Shown here piece by piece: positions 8,901 through 15,262 of a DNA stretch of 44,800 nt. Position numbers and translations under genes: made by a program. This DNA is from Pseudomonadota bacterium. GTDB lineage: Bacteria; Myxococcota_A; UBA796; GCA-2862545. The stretch spans positions 1 through 44,800 of the forward strand of contig JAGSGY010000042.1 of assembly GCA_023954855.1 (NCBI GenBank). Direction: 5' to 3'. Within the stretch, counting starts at the first letter, position 1; every line of letters begins with the position of its first letter. The notes beneath the pieces are model-generated. The model did no database searches, was not told the DNA's origin, and saw nothing but the letters and a program-made list of their open reading frames with translations.

Positions 8901-10598
8901 ACGTTGTTTCACGGCCCCGACTTCCACCTGCTCGACTCCCTGATCATGAATGGCGAGGGCAGCAGCGCGGTGCTCACGGCGACGCCCAACGGCGTGCCGG
9001 TCGGCACGCTCAACCAGGGCCTACTCGACGCTGCGACCCACGCGATTCCGCATGACCAGCTGTGGCGCTGGTCTCCCGAGATCGACGAGGACATGGTGGC
9101 CTATCCGGCCCGGGTGACGGATTTTGCTCTTTACGGGCGCAAACCGACGTCTGGAAAGGTGCGCTGCGAGGTCCGCTGGGCGGGCTTTGCGGGCAGCAAG
9201 CGCTTCCCGAGCTTCACTGTGCAGCTGATTGGTGCCGAGGGTGTGTGGTGTGCATTCACCCTCATCGAGGCGCTGTTTCCCAAGGGCCCCATCGGTGTGG
9301 CCCGCCCCGCGGATCGCCGTGGCTTCCTGACCGGAAACTACGTGTCGGGCATGCGTTTGTCGCGCTGCGAGGACGGCGTGACCGAGCTGACCCGCGCTGA
9401 AGTCAAGGGCTCGGACTGGCTTCGCGGCACCGTTGATGCGGTCTGGAACCTCTCCACGCCGGGATCGCTGCGCGAGCTCGCAATGAAGGAGCATGTCGCC
9501 GCCCTCACGCAGGCGCATCCCTCCGAAGTCGTCGTTTCTGGCGACTCCGTGGTGTCGCGGACCCAGCCACTTACGGTGTATACGCCGGTGGTGACCGAGA
9601 CCGACGATGGCGTCATGGTCCAAGGGGTGGGGTACCACAGCGACCTCTCCGTCGTGCGTGAGCACTGGACGGCGTTCTACGGCCTCGGCCAGTGGCCCGT
9701 CGAGGATCTGTACTACGGCCTCTGCGAGCGCTTCGTCGGCAAGGTGGTTCTCGCCGACCCCCTGATGCGTGAGCAGCTGCACGGCAAGAGCGTGCTCTAC
9801 TTGGGCAACCATCAGGTCATGGTCGAGTCGCTGCTGTTCTCGATCTTGATGGGCGGCTTGTTCGGCGCCCCGGCGAACACCATTGCCAAGATGGAGCACC
9901 AGACCAGCTGGCTCGGCAAGCTCATCGAGCACTGCTGGACCTGGCCGGGCGCGAAGGACCCGAAGGTCATCACCTTCTTCGACCGCAGTAATCCCCGCGA
10001 CTTGATTCGCATCATTGGGCAGCTGACCGAAGAGATGAAGACCGGCGGCCGCAGCGTCAACGTCCACGTCGAAGGCACGCGCAGCCTCACCGCGCGCAAG
10101 GCGGTCGAGACGATGGCCGGCGCATTCGTCGACATGGCGATCAAGGCGAACGTGCCGATTGTTCCCGTACACTTCTCGGGTGCCATTCCGGTCGAGGAAC
10201 TCGAGGAACGTCTCGATTTCCCGGTCGGTCACGGTCGGCAGGACATCTACCTCGGCGTGCCGATCTGGCCCGAGCAGCTCTCCGCACTCGGCCTACGCGA
10301 GCGGCGTGCATTCGTGAAGGACGCCATCAACGCCACCGGCGACTGGTCCACCGAGCAGCCCAACCCCGGCGACCCGGAGTTCGAGGCGGCGGTGCGCGAG
10401 TGGATGGCCAAGACCGGAGCCTCGGAGGCCCACGCGGCGATGTGGTGCACGCTCGAGCGTCTCGATGCTCCCGGCGAAGCTATTCAGCGGCTGGTCGACG
10501 GCGGACAGACGGGCTCGCTCGAGCTTGGCGATGGTCCCGAAGACGCGTGGCTGCGCGTTCTCGCCGGCTGGGTCTACGGGCCGAACTGGCAGGGCTAG
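2907..10598 (+). CDS. pfaC: PUFA synthase subunit PfaC-like, KS-CLF-(psiDH-DH)x2-DH-acyltransferase
   Basis: This giant multidomain enzyme condenses and dehydrates the growing chain in PUFA synthesis. Residues 1-440 are a ketosynthase with catalytic Cys194 (AACASS), His329 and His365. Residues 445-760 are a chain-length factor in which the cysteine position is Glu621. An Ala/Pro-rich linker follows, containing an amphipathic helix near 885-930 and five KPxA repeats. Four FabA-type hotdog folds come next. The second and fourth keep active-site histidines (His1353 in GHFKNDPCMPG, His1744 in SHFYSDPVQPG); the first and third look like pseudo-domains. A PKS-type dehydratase-like domain (His1888, Asp2041) is degenerate, with Trp at the usual Gly. 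The C-terminus is a PlsC/AGPAT acyltransferase with NHQVMVE (Asn2301-His2302) and EGTR (2389-2392), where HX4E replaces the usual HX4D. No acyltransferase GHSxG motif was seen. PUFA synthases with a fused AGPAT are known from terrestrial myxobacteria (named pfa3). Delivery of the product to glycerolipid is inferred. Confidence 0.93.
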   Translation: MSTFEPIAVVGQACVLPNALNPEALWELVLSGQSAVGPVPRDRWGVDPSAIACRPEDDSTDKTWSDAGGYVRGFDQIFDPSGFNGLSAQEVLGLDPLFQWTLHTVREALRDAGAAGNDRTGLVMGNLSFPAAKHTELAQFEWLSAQPQLLAGQGAQLAGIERPDPRNHFHSGLPAHLAAHALGLGSAFALDAACASSLYAVKLACDKLQDREADTMVAGAVNCADDLFIHVGFCALSAMSKTGQSRPFHSGADGLVPGEGAAFLVLKRLSDAVAAGDTIHGVIRGVGLSNDGRARNLLAPAEAGQQRAMQLAYDVSGVSPSEVGLVECHATGTPVGDTTELNSTGAVYAGLSDVPIGSLKSNLGHLITAAGAAGMIKVMAAMKHGVRPPTLHIDSPLPAVAGSPFRLLERPEPWTQQGPKRAGVSAFGFGGNNAHVVLEEYVPETATTAFAAPSGPLAVVALGSRVGAGASAKDFVDTVVAGKATPTSATEVGLNIKGLRFPPNDLADALPQQIQILAAAREALPQLGAALPNARTGVYVGMSCDAEIARYGARWRAEGWADSWARAGVVLDGEQRQSLRDAFIHGLQSSGVLGTMPNIPANRLNSQFDAGGPSFTVSAEELSGVRALEIGARALRAHEIDAAIIGAVDMSDEPVHRAALAALDGDRPAADAAIVLVLKRQADAERDGDHVLALISDEASAAPLLHLSAGQSPLSPMLGHAHAASGLVHVAAAVLSTRTGQASSGIDVVVDALYGQRGIVRVRPASTAGQPLPAFLTEDPMSEPNLTWPAHAAPVVLPEAHLMATGPRSLTAETANPVVGGLQQMPSAPTLPAVMGAAPVVAHTARPAAPVYTAPPTAAARPVVAAALQAPAVAPVAPMAAGTDPMAAVGDFHRRMGEAHRNFLTKQAEVHKRFLEMRQNALFGLAQAAGSMPAQAAPVAAHVPALPPVAAPVASALPIPPPVVPVTSMLPSEAAPPVPDRMPAAPTLAKPVVRPSPKVAAIARPAVRVAPTPAPKPSAKPAAKPSAKPTAKPAIDLRGVVPYVETPKAENLPGPKLDKDGLRVHSSGTISEIFGPMFEQQDQYAVQVRMPEPPLLLADRLLGIDAEPGVHGTGTLWTQTDVHEDSWWLHQGHMPAGIMIESGQADLMLISWMGTDFKNKGERAYRLLGCELTYHAAPDDNPAEYSYVLPKPGETLTYDIHVDGHANQGDIRMFFFHYDCRINGHPRLTVRSGQAGFFSEEELENSAGVLWTPEEGEVKPLNEVQLDKPSVANVRSSLSKEELIAFSEGRVADCFGEGFHRMNPHTESPRIADGRLLFLDRVTDIQTDGGPWKRGYLRAEQDIEQDTWFFDGHFKNDPCMPGTLMFDGCLQAMAVYMSALGYTIEKDGWRFEPIPNEPYQMRCRGQVLPHNRNLVYEIFVEEVIEGPVPMVYADLLCTIDGRKAFHCRRMGLRCTPGYPLDRMKLEAGPGADKPTAVVDGFTFDYRSLIACATGRPSEAFGPMYQPFDGTRTCARLPGEPYHFMHRIAEVEGPIGGMKKGTRVVAEYEVPADVWYVDENSNPTMPYAVLMEAALQPCGWLASYIGCATTTDKDILFRNLDGTATMHRAVPPGGGTLRTESTLTSLSQQGGMIITGFEVKCWLDGDPLYDLTTVFGFFPPEAFVNQAGLPVPKGEKGCLDEANDFLVDLVPRPERYCEGTARLANPMLLMIDRVDGYWPEGGEHGKGRFRAQKDVRSKEWFFKSHFYSDPVQPGSLGIEALHQLLQFAMLELGLDEGLEAPEFESVLYGVEHAWKYRGQVVPDNKVISSVIDIVETGEDEDGRFAIADGSLWVDGKRIYQIKKMGMRLRPTPRPRLPQGETGERSSNSEGDTAAVERLDPAVDGWLNDHCPTWTVPALPMMSMLDLMAGAAARETGRTVVGLNDVQVWRWLDLPHARDIRVDVTGDGDKRRCVLHAERDGTWEMVAEGKVMLGSGYPSGRPAALAPMAGETMADPYATGTLFHGPDFHLLDSLIMNGEGSSAVLTATPNGVPVGTLNQGLLDAATHAIPHDQLWRWSPEIDEDMVAYPARVTDFALYGRKPTSGKVRCEVRWAGFAGSKRFPSFTVQLIGAEGVWCAFTLIEALFPKGPIGVARPADRRGFLTGNYVSGMRLSRCEDGVTELTRAEVKGSDWLRGTVDAVWNLSTPGSLRELAMKEHVAALTQAHPSEVVVSGDSVVSRTQPLTVYTPVVTETDDGVMVQGVGYHSDLSVVREHWTAFYGLGQWPVEDLYYGLCERFVGKVVLADPLMREQLHGKSVLYLGNHQVMVESLLFSILMGGLFGAPANTIAKMEHQTSWLGKLIEHCWTWPGAKDPKVITFFDRSNPRDLIRIIGQLTEEMKTGGRSVNVHVEGTRSLTARKAVETMAGAFVDMAIKANVPIVPVHFSGAIPVEELEERLDFPVGHGRQDIYLGVPIWPEQLSALGLRERRAFVKDAINATGDWSTEQPNPGDPEFEAAVREWMAKTGASEAHAAMWCTLERLDAPGEAIQRLVDGGQTGSLELGDGPEDAWLRVLAGWVYGPNWQG
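5951..6010 (+). repeat. Five 12-bp tandem units coding a Lys-Pro-Xaa-Ala linker
   Basis: Five imperfect copies of a 12-base unit (GAAGCC followed by a variable YNCGGC-like half) lie in frame within the pfaC linker. They encode a repeated K-P-(S/A/T)-A peptide between the chain-length factor and the first hotdog domain. The repeat is likely a flexible, positively charged spacer and may vary in copy number between strains. Confidence 0.85.
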
Positions 10599-10604
10599 AG
10601 CGGT

Positions 10605-11084
10605 ATGAGCGAGCCCCGAGACCGACTTCTCGCCTTGCTCACCGCGTCTGGCCGTCCCTTTGAGGTGGTCGAGCACGGACATGCATCGACCTCGGAGGAG
10701 GTTGCAGCGCAGCGGGGAACGCCTGTCGAGATGGGTGGCAAGTCGCTGGTCTTCAAGCTGCAGACAGGCTTTGCTCTGTTCGTACTCTCGGGCGCGCGTC
10801 GGACCGACAACCGGCTGCTTCGCAAGCATCTCGGTATTCAGCGGCTGCGCTTTGCGCGGCTCGAGGAACTGACGGCCCTCACGAGCCTTACGCCAGGCTG
10901 CGTTCCGCCGTTTGGCCGGCCGATCTTTGATCTTCCGCTGTATGTCGATGCCGCGACGGTTGCCCAAGACGAGATTGCGTTCAGCCTCGCCAGTCACACG
11001 TCTTCCGTGCGTATGAGGACGGCGGACTGGCTCGCGATCGCGGATCCGACCGACATCTACACATTTGCGGTAGATCGCGACTAG
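10605..11084 (+). CDS. YbaK/ProX-type aminoacyl-tRNA deacylase
   Basis: The 159-residue protein matches the length and pattern of the YbaK/EbsC and ProX editing family, which hydrolyse mischarged tRNAs (for example Cys-tRNAPro or Ala-tRNAPro) in the cytoplasm. Seen are the conserved GGKSLVFK stretch, with the family lysine, near residue 45, the FVLSGARR strand near 60, and the late glycine-proline loop (GCVPPFGRP). Start ATG 10605 lies 6 bases after the pfaC stop, so the gene is probably transcribed with the PUFA operon, although no functional link is evident. Substrate preference cannot be read from sequence. Confidence 0.82.
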   Translation: MSEPRDRLLALLTASGRPFEVVEHGHASTSEEVAAQRGTPVEMGGKSLVFKLQTGFALFVLSGARRTDNRLLRKHLGIQRLRFARLEELTALTSLTPGCVPPFGRPIFDLPLYVDAATVAQDEIAFSLASHTSSVRMRTADWLAIADPTDIYTFAVDRD

Positions 11085-11094
11085 TCTCCGCTCA

Positions 11095-11100
11095 TACACT
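11095..11100 (+). promoter_or_regulatory. Possible -10 element (TACACT)
   Basis: TACACT fits TAnnnT and lies 18 bases before the ATG of the membrane-protein gene at 11119, just downstream of the deacylase stop. No convincing -35 was found. It belongs to a set of similar hexamers at this distance from starts in the window. Confidence 0.3.
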
Positions 11101-11118
11101 CCCTGCGACGGAGTGGGC

Positions 11119-11571
11119 ATGAAGCCGCGTGCGATTTCGCTCAAGATGAAGGGTGTCTTCGCCGGGTCGGCGCTGATCATGTTTGCGCACAAGGTCGAGT
11201 GCTGGTGGATGCACGAATGGCTGGACTCGCCCTTTTTTCAGTGGATGTACGACAGTGGCGGAATCCTGGCGACGACGCCCGAAGATGCGTTCGGCGAGAC
11301 CGTTTTTCTCGCGTTCATCAGCTGGCTCTTCGCCGGACTGTTCATGGGCTACCTGGTGATGCGAGGCGGCTGGGGCCCGATTGTGGCGCTGGGCGTGTGG
11401 GGGCTCACCTTCATCCTCGAGTGGCACCACGTCATTCGCACAGTGGTGAGCGGGGAGTACTACGTCGGTGCGGGAACCTCGGTCGTCTACCTCGCGTTCA
11501 TGGCCTACTACTGGTGGGTCTTGCTGACGCACATCGACTGGGAACGCACCGACGGGCTAGCGGCTGGGTAG
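11119..11571 (+). CDS. Small integral membrane protein, HXXEE-like
   Basis: The 150-residue protein has about four hydrophobic segments: near 12-25, 62-80, 85-100 and 118-135. Histidine and glutamate residues sit at the membrane edges (FAHKVEC near 25, then ILEWHH, then a Tyr-Val-Gly-Ala-Gly-Thr stretch). This pattern resembles the HXXEE family of uncharacterised membrane proteins, but the first motif reads HKVEC, so the assignment is tentative. ATG 11119 is preferred over GTG 11113 because the charged N-terminus follows it directly. The last 15 bases overlap the 3' end of the convergent SDR gene. Function unknown. Confidence 0.72.
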   Translation: MKPRAISLKMKGVFAGSALIMFAHKVECWWMHEWLDSPFFQWMYDSGGILATTPEDAFGETVFLAFISWLFAGLFMGYLVMRGGWGPIVALGVWGLTFILEWHHVIRTVVSGEYYVGAGTSVVYLAFMAYYWWVLLTHIDWERTDGLAAG

Positions 11572-12378
11572 CCCGACGGCCTTTGCCGACCACTCCCACA
11601 TCCACTCCTGTTCCGCGACATCCATGGCATGCGGGGCGGGATCCATGACCCGCGACTTGCGAAGGTAGAGGCCGGTTTGGCCTTCCCATCGCTCGCCAAT
11701 GACCAGGTCGACGATGTCGGCGGCTGCGGCCTCGACCGGGCGCGCGAACAAGCGAAGCACGCTCCACCCAAGGGAGAGTGGCATCCTGGTGTTCGCCGAG
11801 CCGATCTGGGTCTTGGTGACGCCAGGATGGAGCGCAAGTACGGTGACGCGCTTGGACTCGAGACGGCGGGCGAGGGCGAGGGCGCACAGGACATTGCCGA
11901 GCTTGGATTGCCGGTAGGCGAGCAGCCCGCTGTAGTCTGCCTCTCGATTGGGGTCGGCCTTGTTCAGCTGTACGTAGCGATGCGCGCGCGACGCCACGAA
12001 GATGACCCGGCTGCTCGACTCCAAGTGCTCGGCGAGGAGGCGCGTGAGCAGGTACGGGGCGAGGTGGTTGATGCCGAGCTGCCGCTCGAAGCCATCCTCG
12101 GTCTCGGCGTAGGTGTCCACCACGATGCCGGCGACGTGGATCAGCGCGGCGATGGATGGAAACTCCGCGATCAGCTGTTGCGCCAGTGCGCGCACTTGAG
12201 TCAAGGAGGCAAAGTCACAGGCGATGGGGTGGACTCGGCCTTGGGCTTGTGCGGCGAGCTGCTCTCCGGCCTCGAGGTCTAGGCAGACGGCGACGACGTC
12301 GTGGTGACGGGCGCTCAGGTCGAGGGCGACGGCACGTCCGATACCGCTGTCGGTTCCGGTGACGATGATGACGGCCAT
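11557..12378 (-). CDS. Short-chain dehydrogenase/reductase (retinol-dehydrogenase-like)
   Basis: The 273-residue cytoplasmic oxidoreductase has a classical SDR fold. The nucleotide-binding motif TGTDSGIG lies at 7-14 and catalytic Ser130, Tyr155 and Lys159 (YRQSK) are present. The usual NAG motif reads VAG at 82-84. The C-terminal WMWEWSAKAVGL end resembles that of the SDR at 18950-19867, so the two may be distant paralogues of the retinol/WW-domain oxidoreductase subgroup. ATG 12378 is chosen because the first beta strand begins right after it; the frame is open further upstream but has no SDR sequence there. The substrate is unknown. Confidence 0.85.
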   Translation of the reverse strand: MAVIIVTGTDSGIGRAVALDLSARHHDVVAVCLDLEAGEQLAAQAQGRVHPIACDFASLTQVRALAQQLIAEFPSIAALIHVAGIVVDTYAETEDGFERQLGINHLAPYLLTRLLAEHLESSSRVIFVASRAHRYVQLNKADPNREADYSGLLAYRQSKLGNVLCALALARRLESKRVTVLALHPGVTKTQIGSANTRMPLSLGWSVLRLFARPVEAAAADIVDLVIGERWEGQTGLYLRKSRVMDPAPHAMDVAEQEWMWEWSAKAVGLPSR

Positions 12379-12434
12379 TCTGCTCCGAGCGCGTTCGCGA
12401 CACCACCACGATACAACGAGGGTAGGAGACGTGC

Positions 12435-13160
12435 GTGAGTCGGATTGCCCTGGGTTTTCTCGCTGCATCGGTGGTCGTGGCCTCACCCGGTTGGGCGGCG
12501 GACTCGGACCTCGGCGGAACCTGGGCGCTGCACTACGACATCGTGACGAAGAGCAAGATCCCGGTGGTCGGCTCGCTCAAGGCGACCAGTCGAACCTCTG
12601 TGCTGGTGCATCTGTCGCGCGATGACTCGGGGTGGCTTCAAGAGCACAAGGTCTGCGGCTCGGCGCTCAAGGGAGGCTTCGTGAAGTCACGGGTTCCCGA
12701 CACCTACACGCGCAGCATTCCCCGAAAGCGCTATCGGCCCCGGGTCTGGGAAGTGGAGGGGGAGCTTCACTATCGAGCCGATACGGGGGTGTTTACGGCG
12801 GGCTTCGATGCAAGCTGTGCGGCCGTGCCCGAAGATCTGCACGACCCATGTGCCATCGACTGGGACGGGGACGGGCTGCCGGGTGCGACGATTCAGGCCA
12901 AGGCGCCGCTGTTTCCGTGGGTCGACGTCTACGTGAGCCAGCGGAACCACATCGTGCTCGACGGTCAGCTCGCGTCTTCGGACCGACTCGAAGGCCTGGT
13001 CAGCGTCCAGGAGCTTGTGACCCACGTGCTCGGTGCCAGTCAGCCGGCGTTCGCACGGTCCCCAGAGAGCACCGTGGTTGCCGAGGAGACGCGGTTCGTG
13101 ATGATCCGTCTGGGGAGCGACGCACGTTGTGCAGACGTGCTGGCGGTCGCCCCCGAGTGA
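12435..13160 (+). CDS. Secreted protein of unknown function
   Basis: The 241-residue protein starts with a clear signal peptide (SRIALGFLAASVVVASPGWA, cleavage expected near residue 21). The mature part has scattered cysteines and an Asp-rich DWDGDGLPG segment like a calcium-binding loop, and it appears beta-rich. I do not recognise a family. The GTG start at 12435 is supported by AGGAG about seven bases upstream. The gene diverges from the SDR at 12378, with only 56 bp between them. The gene downstream also has a hydrophobic N-terminus, so the pair may share a location. Confidence 0.75.
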   Translation: MSRIALGFLAASVVVASPGWAADSDLGGTWALHYDIVTKSKIPVVGSLKATSRTSVLVHLSRDDSGWLQEHKVCGSALKGGFVKSRVPDTYTRSIPRKRYRPRVWEVEGELHYRADTGVFTAGFDASCAAVPEDLHDPCAIDWDGDGLPGATIQAKAPLFPWVDVYVSQRNHIVLDGQLASSDRLEGLVSVQELVTHVLGASQPAFARSPESTVVAEETRFVMIRLGSDARCADVLAVAPE

Positions 13161-13172
13161 ACACGCCACCGG

Positions 13173-13202
13173 GTGTCGCGGCGTGTCGCGGCGTGTCACG
13201 GC
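13173..13202. repeat. Three tandem decamers (GTGTCGCGGC)
   Basis: Three 10-base units, the last with one change, follow the stop of the secreted-protein gene. The sequence ACACGCC at 13161-13167 is complementary to GGCGTGT within the repeats (13180-13186 or 13190-13196), so alternative hairpins can form. It may attenuate or end transcription before the synthetase gene, but there is no T-run. Confidence 0.7.
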
Positions 13203-13255
13203 CCCTTGTCCGCTCGGACACCGTTCGTACGCTCTCCCTCATCCTGTGAGGAATC

Positions 13256-13891
13256 ATGCTCGCGATTGGCTCTGCGGTACTCGCCGCGCTGCTCTCCGGA
13301 CCGACCTTCCCCGACACGCTGAACCGAGACACGCTGCACCAGGTGGCGCCTGCCGCGGAGCTTGCCGGATACGGCCCAGGCTCTTCGCTACTGCAAGACG
13401 AGGCCTTCTCGCTGGTCGAGCCGGCGGCCTTCGCCGCTCTTCGCGAGGCACGGGCTGCGGACCTGCCGCTCGAGCACCGGGCGCTAGCGTCGTCGCGGGG
13501 GTTGACCGAGCACCTGCTCGCGTCTCACGGCGTCACCGCGAAGGTCGAAGGTCGCATCAAGTCGCTGTACAGCCTGCACGAGAAGATGAAGCGCAAGAAC
13601 TTGGCGATGAATGAGGTCCTGGACCGCGTCGCGCTCCGGGTCGTGGTCGAGAGCGTTGACGAGGCGTACGCCGTGCGCGACCTGCTCCATGAGACGCTCG
13701 AACCGGTCGCCGATGCTCAGGACGACTACATCGCGCAGCCCAAAGCGAGTGGCTACCGGGCGCTACACACCGCGGTGATCGACCGCTCGACGCGCCGTCC
13801 CGTCGAGGTGCAGATCCGCACCGCCGCCATGCACGAAGACGCCGAGAACGGCCACTCCGCCCACTGGCGCTACAAGCTCAACGCCGCTTAG
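13256..13891 (+). CDS. RelA/SpoT-domain (p)ppGpp-synthetase-like protein with signal-like N-terminus
   Basis: The 211-residue protein contains a RelA/SpoT nucleotidyltransferase domain (about 95-208) and no HD hydrolase, TGS or ACT domain. Residues expected for synthesis are present: GRIK at 99-102, Asp123 in LDRVALR, Tyr167 in GYRALHT, Glu184 in VEVQIRT, and the final AHWRYK. By homology it would transfer pyrophosphate from ATP to a guanine (or other) nucleotide. The first 15 residues are hydrophobic (LAIGSAVLAALLSG) and resemble a weak signal peptide or anchor, which is odd for an enzyme needing cytoplasmic ATP. ATG 13256 has GAGG seven bases upstream, and TACGCT at 13228-13233 could be its -10. 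The stop overlaps the convergent kinase gene. It could be a housekeeping small alarmone synthetase or an exported effector. Confidence 0.8.
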   Translation: MLAIGSAVLAALLSGPTFPDTLNRDTLHQVAPAAELAGYGPGSSLLQDEAFSLVEPAAFAALREARAADLPLEHRALASSRGLTEHLLASHGVTAKVEGRIKSLYSLHEKMKRKNLAMNEVLDRVALRVVVESVDEAYAVRDLLHETLEPVADAQDDYIAQPKASGYRALHTAVIDRSTRRPVEVQIRTAAMHEDAENGHSAHWRYKLNAA

Positions 13892-14538
13892 GGCGTCCAG
13901 TGCACTTCGCGTAGGAAGCTTCCGCGCAGGTACTCGCGCTCGATGGCCTCGGCCATGACCTCGACATCCTTGTACTCTTCCCAGTTCACGCGGATGACGG
14001 GAACGGTCTTGCTGATGTCGGCGATGAAGGTCTCGTACGCATCTCGGAGAGAGACCAAGTACTCCATGCTGATGCCGCTCTCGACACCGCGGTTGCGCTG
14101 CTTGATGCGCTCCATCGAGCTCTCGGGCGTGAGGTCGAGGTACACGATGACGTTCGGACGGCACATGAAGTTGGACATGTGCTTGAACAGCGAGAGATAG
14201 GTGCGGTAGTCGCGCTCATCCATGAGCTTCTGGTCGACCAGCGTCTTGGCGAAGACGGCGTCCTCGTAGATGGTGCGGTCCTGCACGCCGCCACCGCCGC
14301 GCCAGATGATCTCCTGGTGCTGCTGAAACCGGCGGTTGAGCAGGTAGATCTGCATCGCGAAGCTGTAGTTCGCGGTGTCGCGGTAGAAGTCGGCCAGGTA
14401 CTCGTTGTCGGCGACGGGCTCGAAGTAGACGGGCAGATCGAGGTGCTTGCCGAGTGCTGTGGCGAGCGTCGTCTTGCCGGCGCCAATCAGGCCGGCGATG
14501 CCGATGAACAGTTCCTGCAGCGGCCGATTTTCGGACAT
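13888..14538 (-). CDS. Deoxynucleoside kinase
   Basis: The 216-residue enzyme belongs to the dNK/dGK-dCK family, which phosphorylates deoxynucleosides with ATP for salvage of DNA precursors. The P-loop GLIGAGKT lies at 16-23, a DRTIYEDAVFAK segment matches the ERS/DRS catalytic region, and the Arg-rich RNRGVESGI lid with a following YL completes the family pattern. ATG 14538 has GGAGG six bases upstream and a TAGACT hexamer 18 bases upstream. The 3' end shares four bases (TTAG read from plus) with the convergent synthetase gene. Which base is preferred cannot be told. Confidence 0.9.
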   Translation of the reverse strand: MSENRPLQELFIGIAGLIGAGKTTLATALGKHLDLPVYFEPVADNEYLADFYRDTANYSFAMQIYLLNRRFQQHQEIIWRGGGGVQDRTIYEDAVFAKTLVDQKLMDERDYRTYLSLFKHMSNFMCRPNVIVYLDLTPESSMERIKQRNRGVESGISMEYLVSLRDAYETFIADISKTVPVIRVNWEEYKDVEVMAEAIEREYLRGSFLREVHWTP

Positions 14539-14556
14539 GGATTCCTCCGGACCGGC

Positions 14557-14562
14557 AGTCTA
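14557..14562 (-). promoter_or_regulatory. Possible -10 element (TAGACT) of the deoxynucleoside kinase gene
   Basis: On the minus strand the hexamer reads TAGACT in the context GCGCTAGACTGCCGG, 18 bases before ATG 14538. It matches other CTAG-containing hexamers just upstream of starts in this window. No good -35 is visible. Confidence 0.4.
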
Positions 14563-14585
14563 GCGCGGAGGAGCGGTCGCTGCGC

Positions 14586-15200
14586 CTACGGAGTCGCGCG
14601 GGTCTCGATGACGAGCTTGAGCGCGTTCTCGTTCTTGAGTGCGCCCAGTAGGGCCGTGAAGGGGTCCATGCCGTAGTCGGTGAGCAACAACTCGGTGCTG
14701 CCCTGCGCGGTGAACGAATCTGGCGTGGCGTCGATCTTCATCGGCACGGTGACGGTGTGGCTCACGCCGTGCATGGTCATCGCGCCAGTCACATCGACCC
14801 GGTCACCGTTCTGCGTGCAGCTCTGGGACTGAAAGCTGATCTCGGGAAACTGATCGGCCTGGAGCTGGTACTTGCCCATGAAGTTGGCCTTGATCTTCGG
14901 CTTGTCCTTCTCGGGGGTTTCGCCGTGCAGGTGCTCCCAGGTGCGTGCATCGCCGGGATCGACCGCCAGGTCTTCGACCTTGAGCGCGTAGGCCACATTG
15001 CAGGCCGAGAGGTCCTCGGGGTCCCACGTGATGGTGCCGGTGTACTTGGAGGCGCCCACGACGTGGTCATGGCCGCGAATGGCGGTTCCTCTGACGTACT
15101 TCACGACCACGTAGAGTCGACCATCGGCTGGCTTGACCGTGTAGGTGGTCGGTGCGGCTTGGGCAGCCGGAGCCAGGGCGAGAGCGAGAGCGAGCAGCAA
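14586..15200 (-). CDS. YceI-family periplasmic lipocalin-like protein
   Basis: The 204-residue protein has a signal peptide (first 16 or so residues, ending AQA) and the YceI signature: an early Tyr-Val-Lys region, a GHDHVV segment and the late MTMHGVSHTVTVP strand. YceI proteins form an eight-stranded barrel that binds polyisoprenoid-type lipids in the periplasm and often sit beside cytochromes. The start is a TTG at 15200, supported by GGAGG about five bases upstream; no ATG gives a better signal peptide. It lies 62 bases downstream of the dihaem cytochrome and is probably the last gene of that operon. Confidence 0.88.
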   Translation of the reverse strand: MLLALALALAPAAQAAPTTYTVKPADGRLYVVVKYVRGTAIRGHDHVVGASKYTGTITWDPEDLSACNVAYALKVEDLAVDPGDARTWEHLHGETPEKDKPKIKANFMGKYQLQADQFPEISFQSQSCTQNGDRVDVTGAMTMHGVSHTVTVPMKIDATPDSFTAQGSTELLLTDYGMDPFTALLGALKNENALKLVIETRATP

Positions 15201-15262
15201 GGGACCTCCAGGCGAGACAACCTACCGCCAGAACGCGCCGTTGGCGTGTCGCCTTCCGTCTC

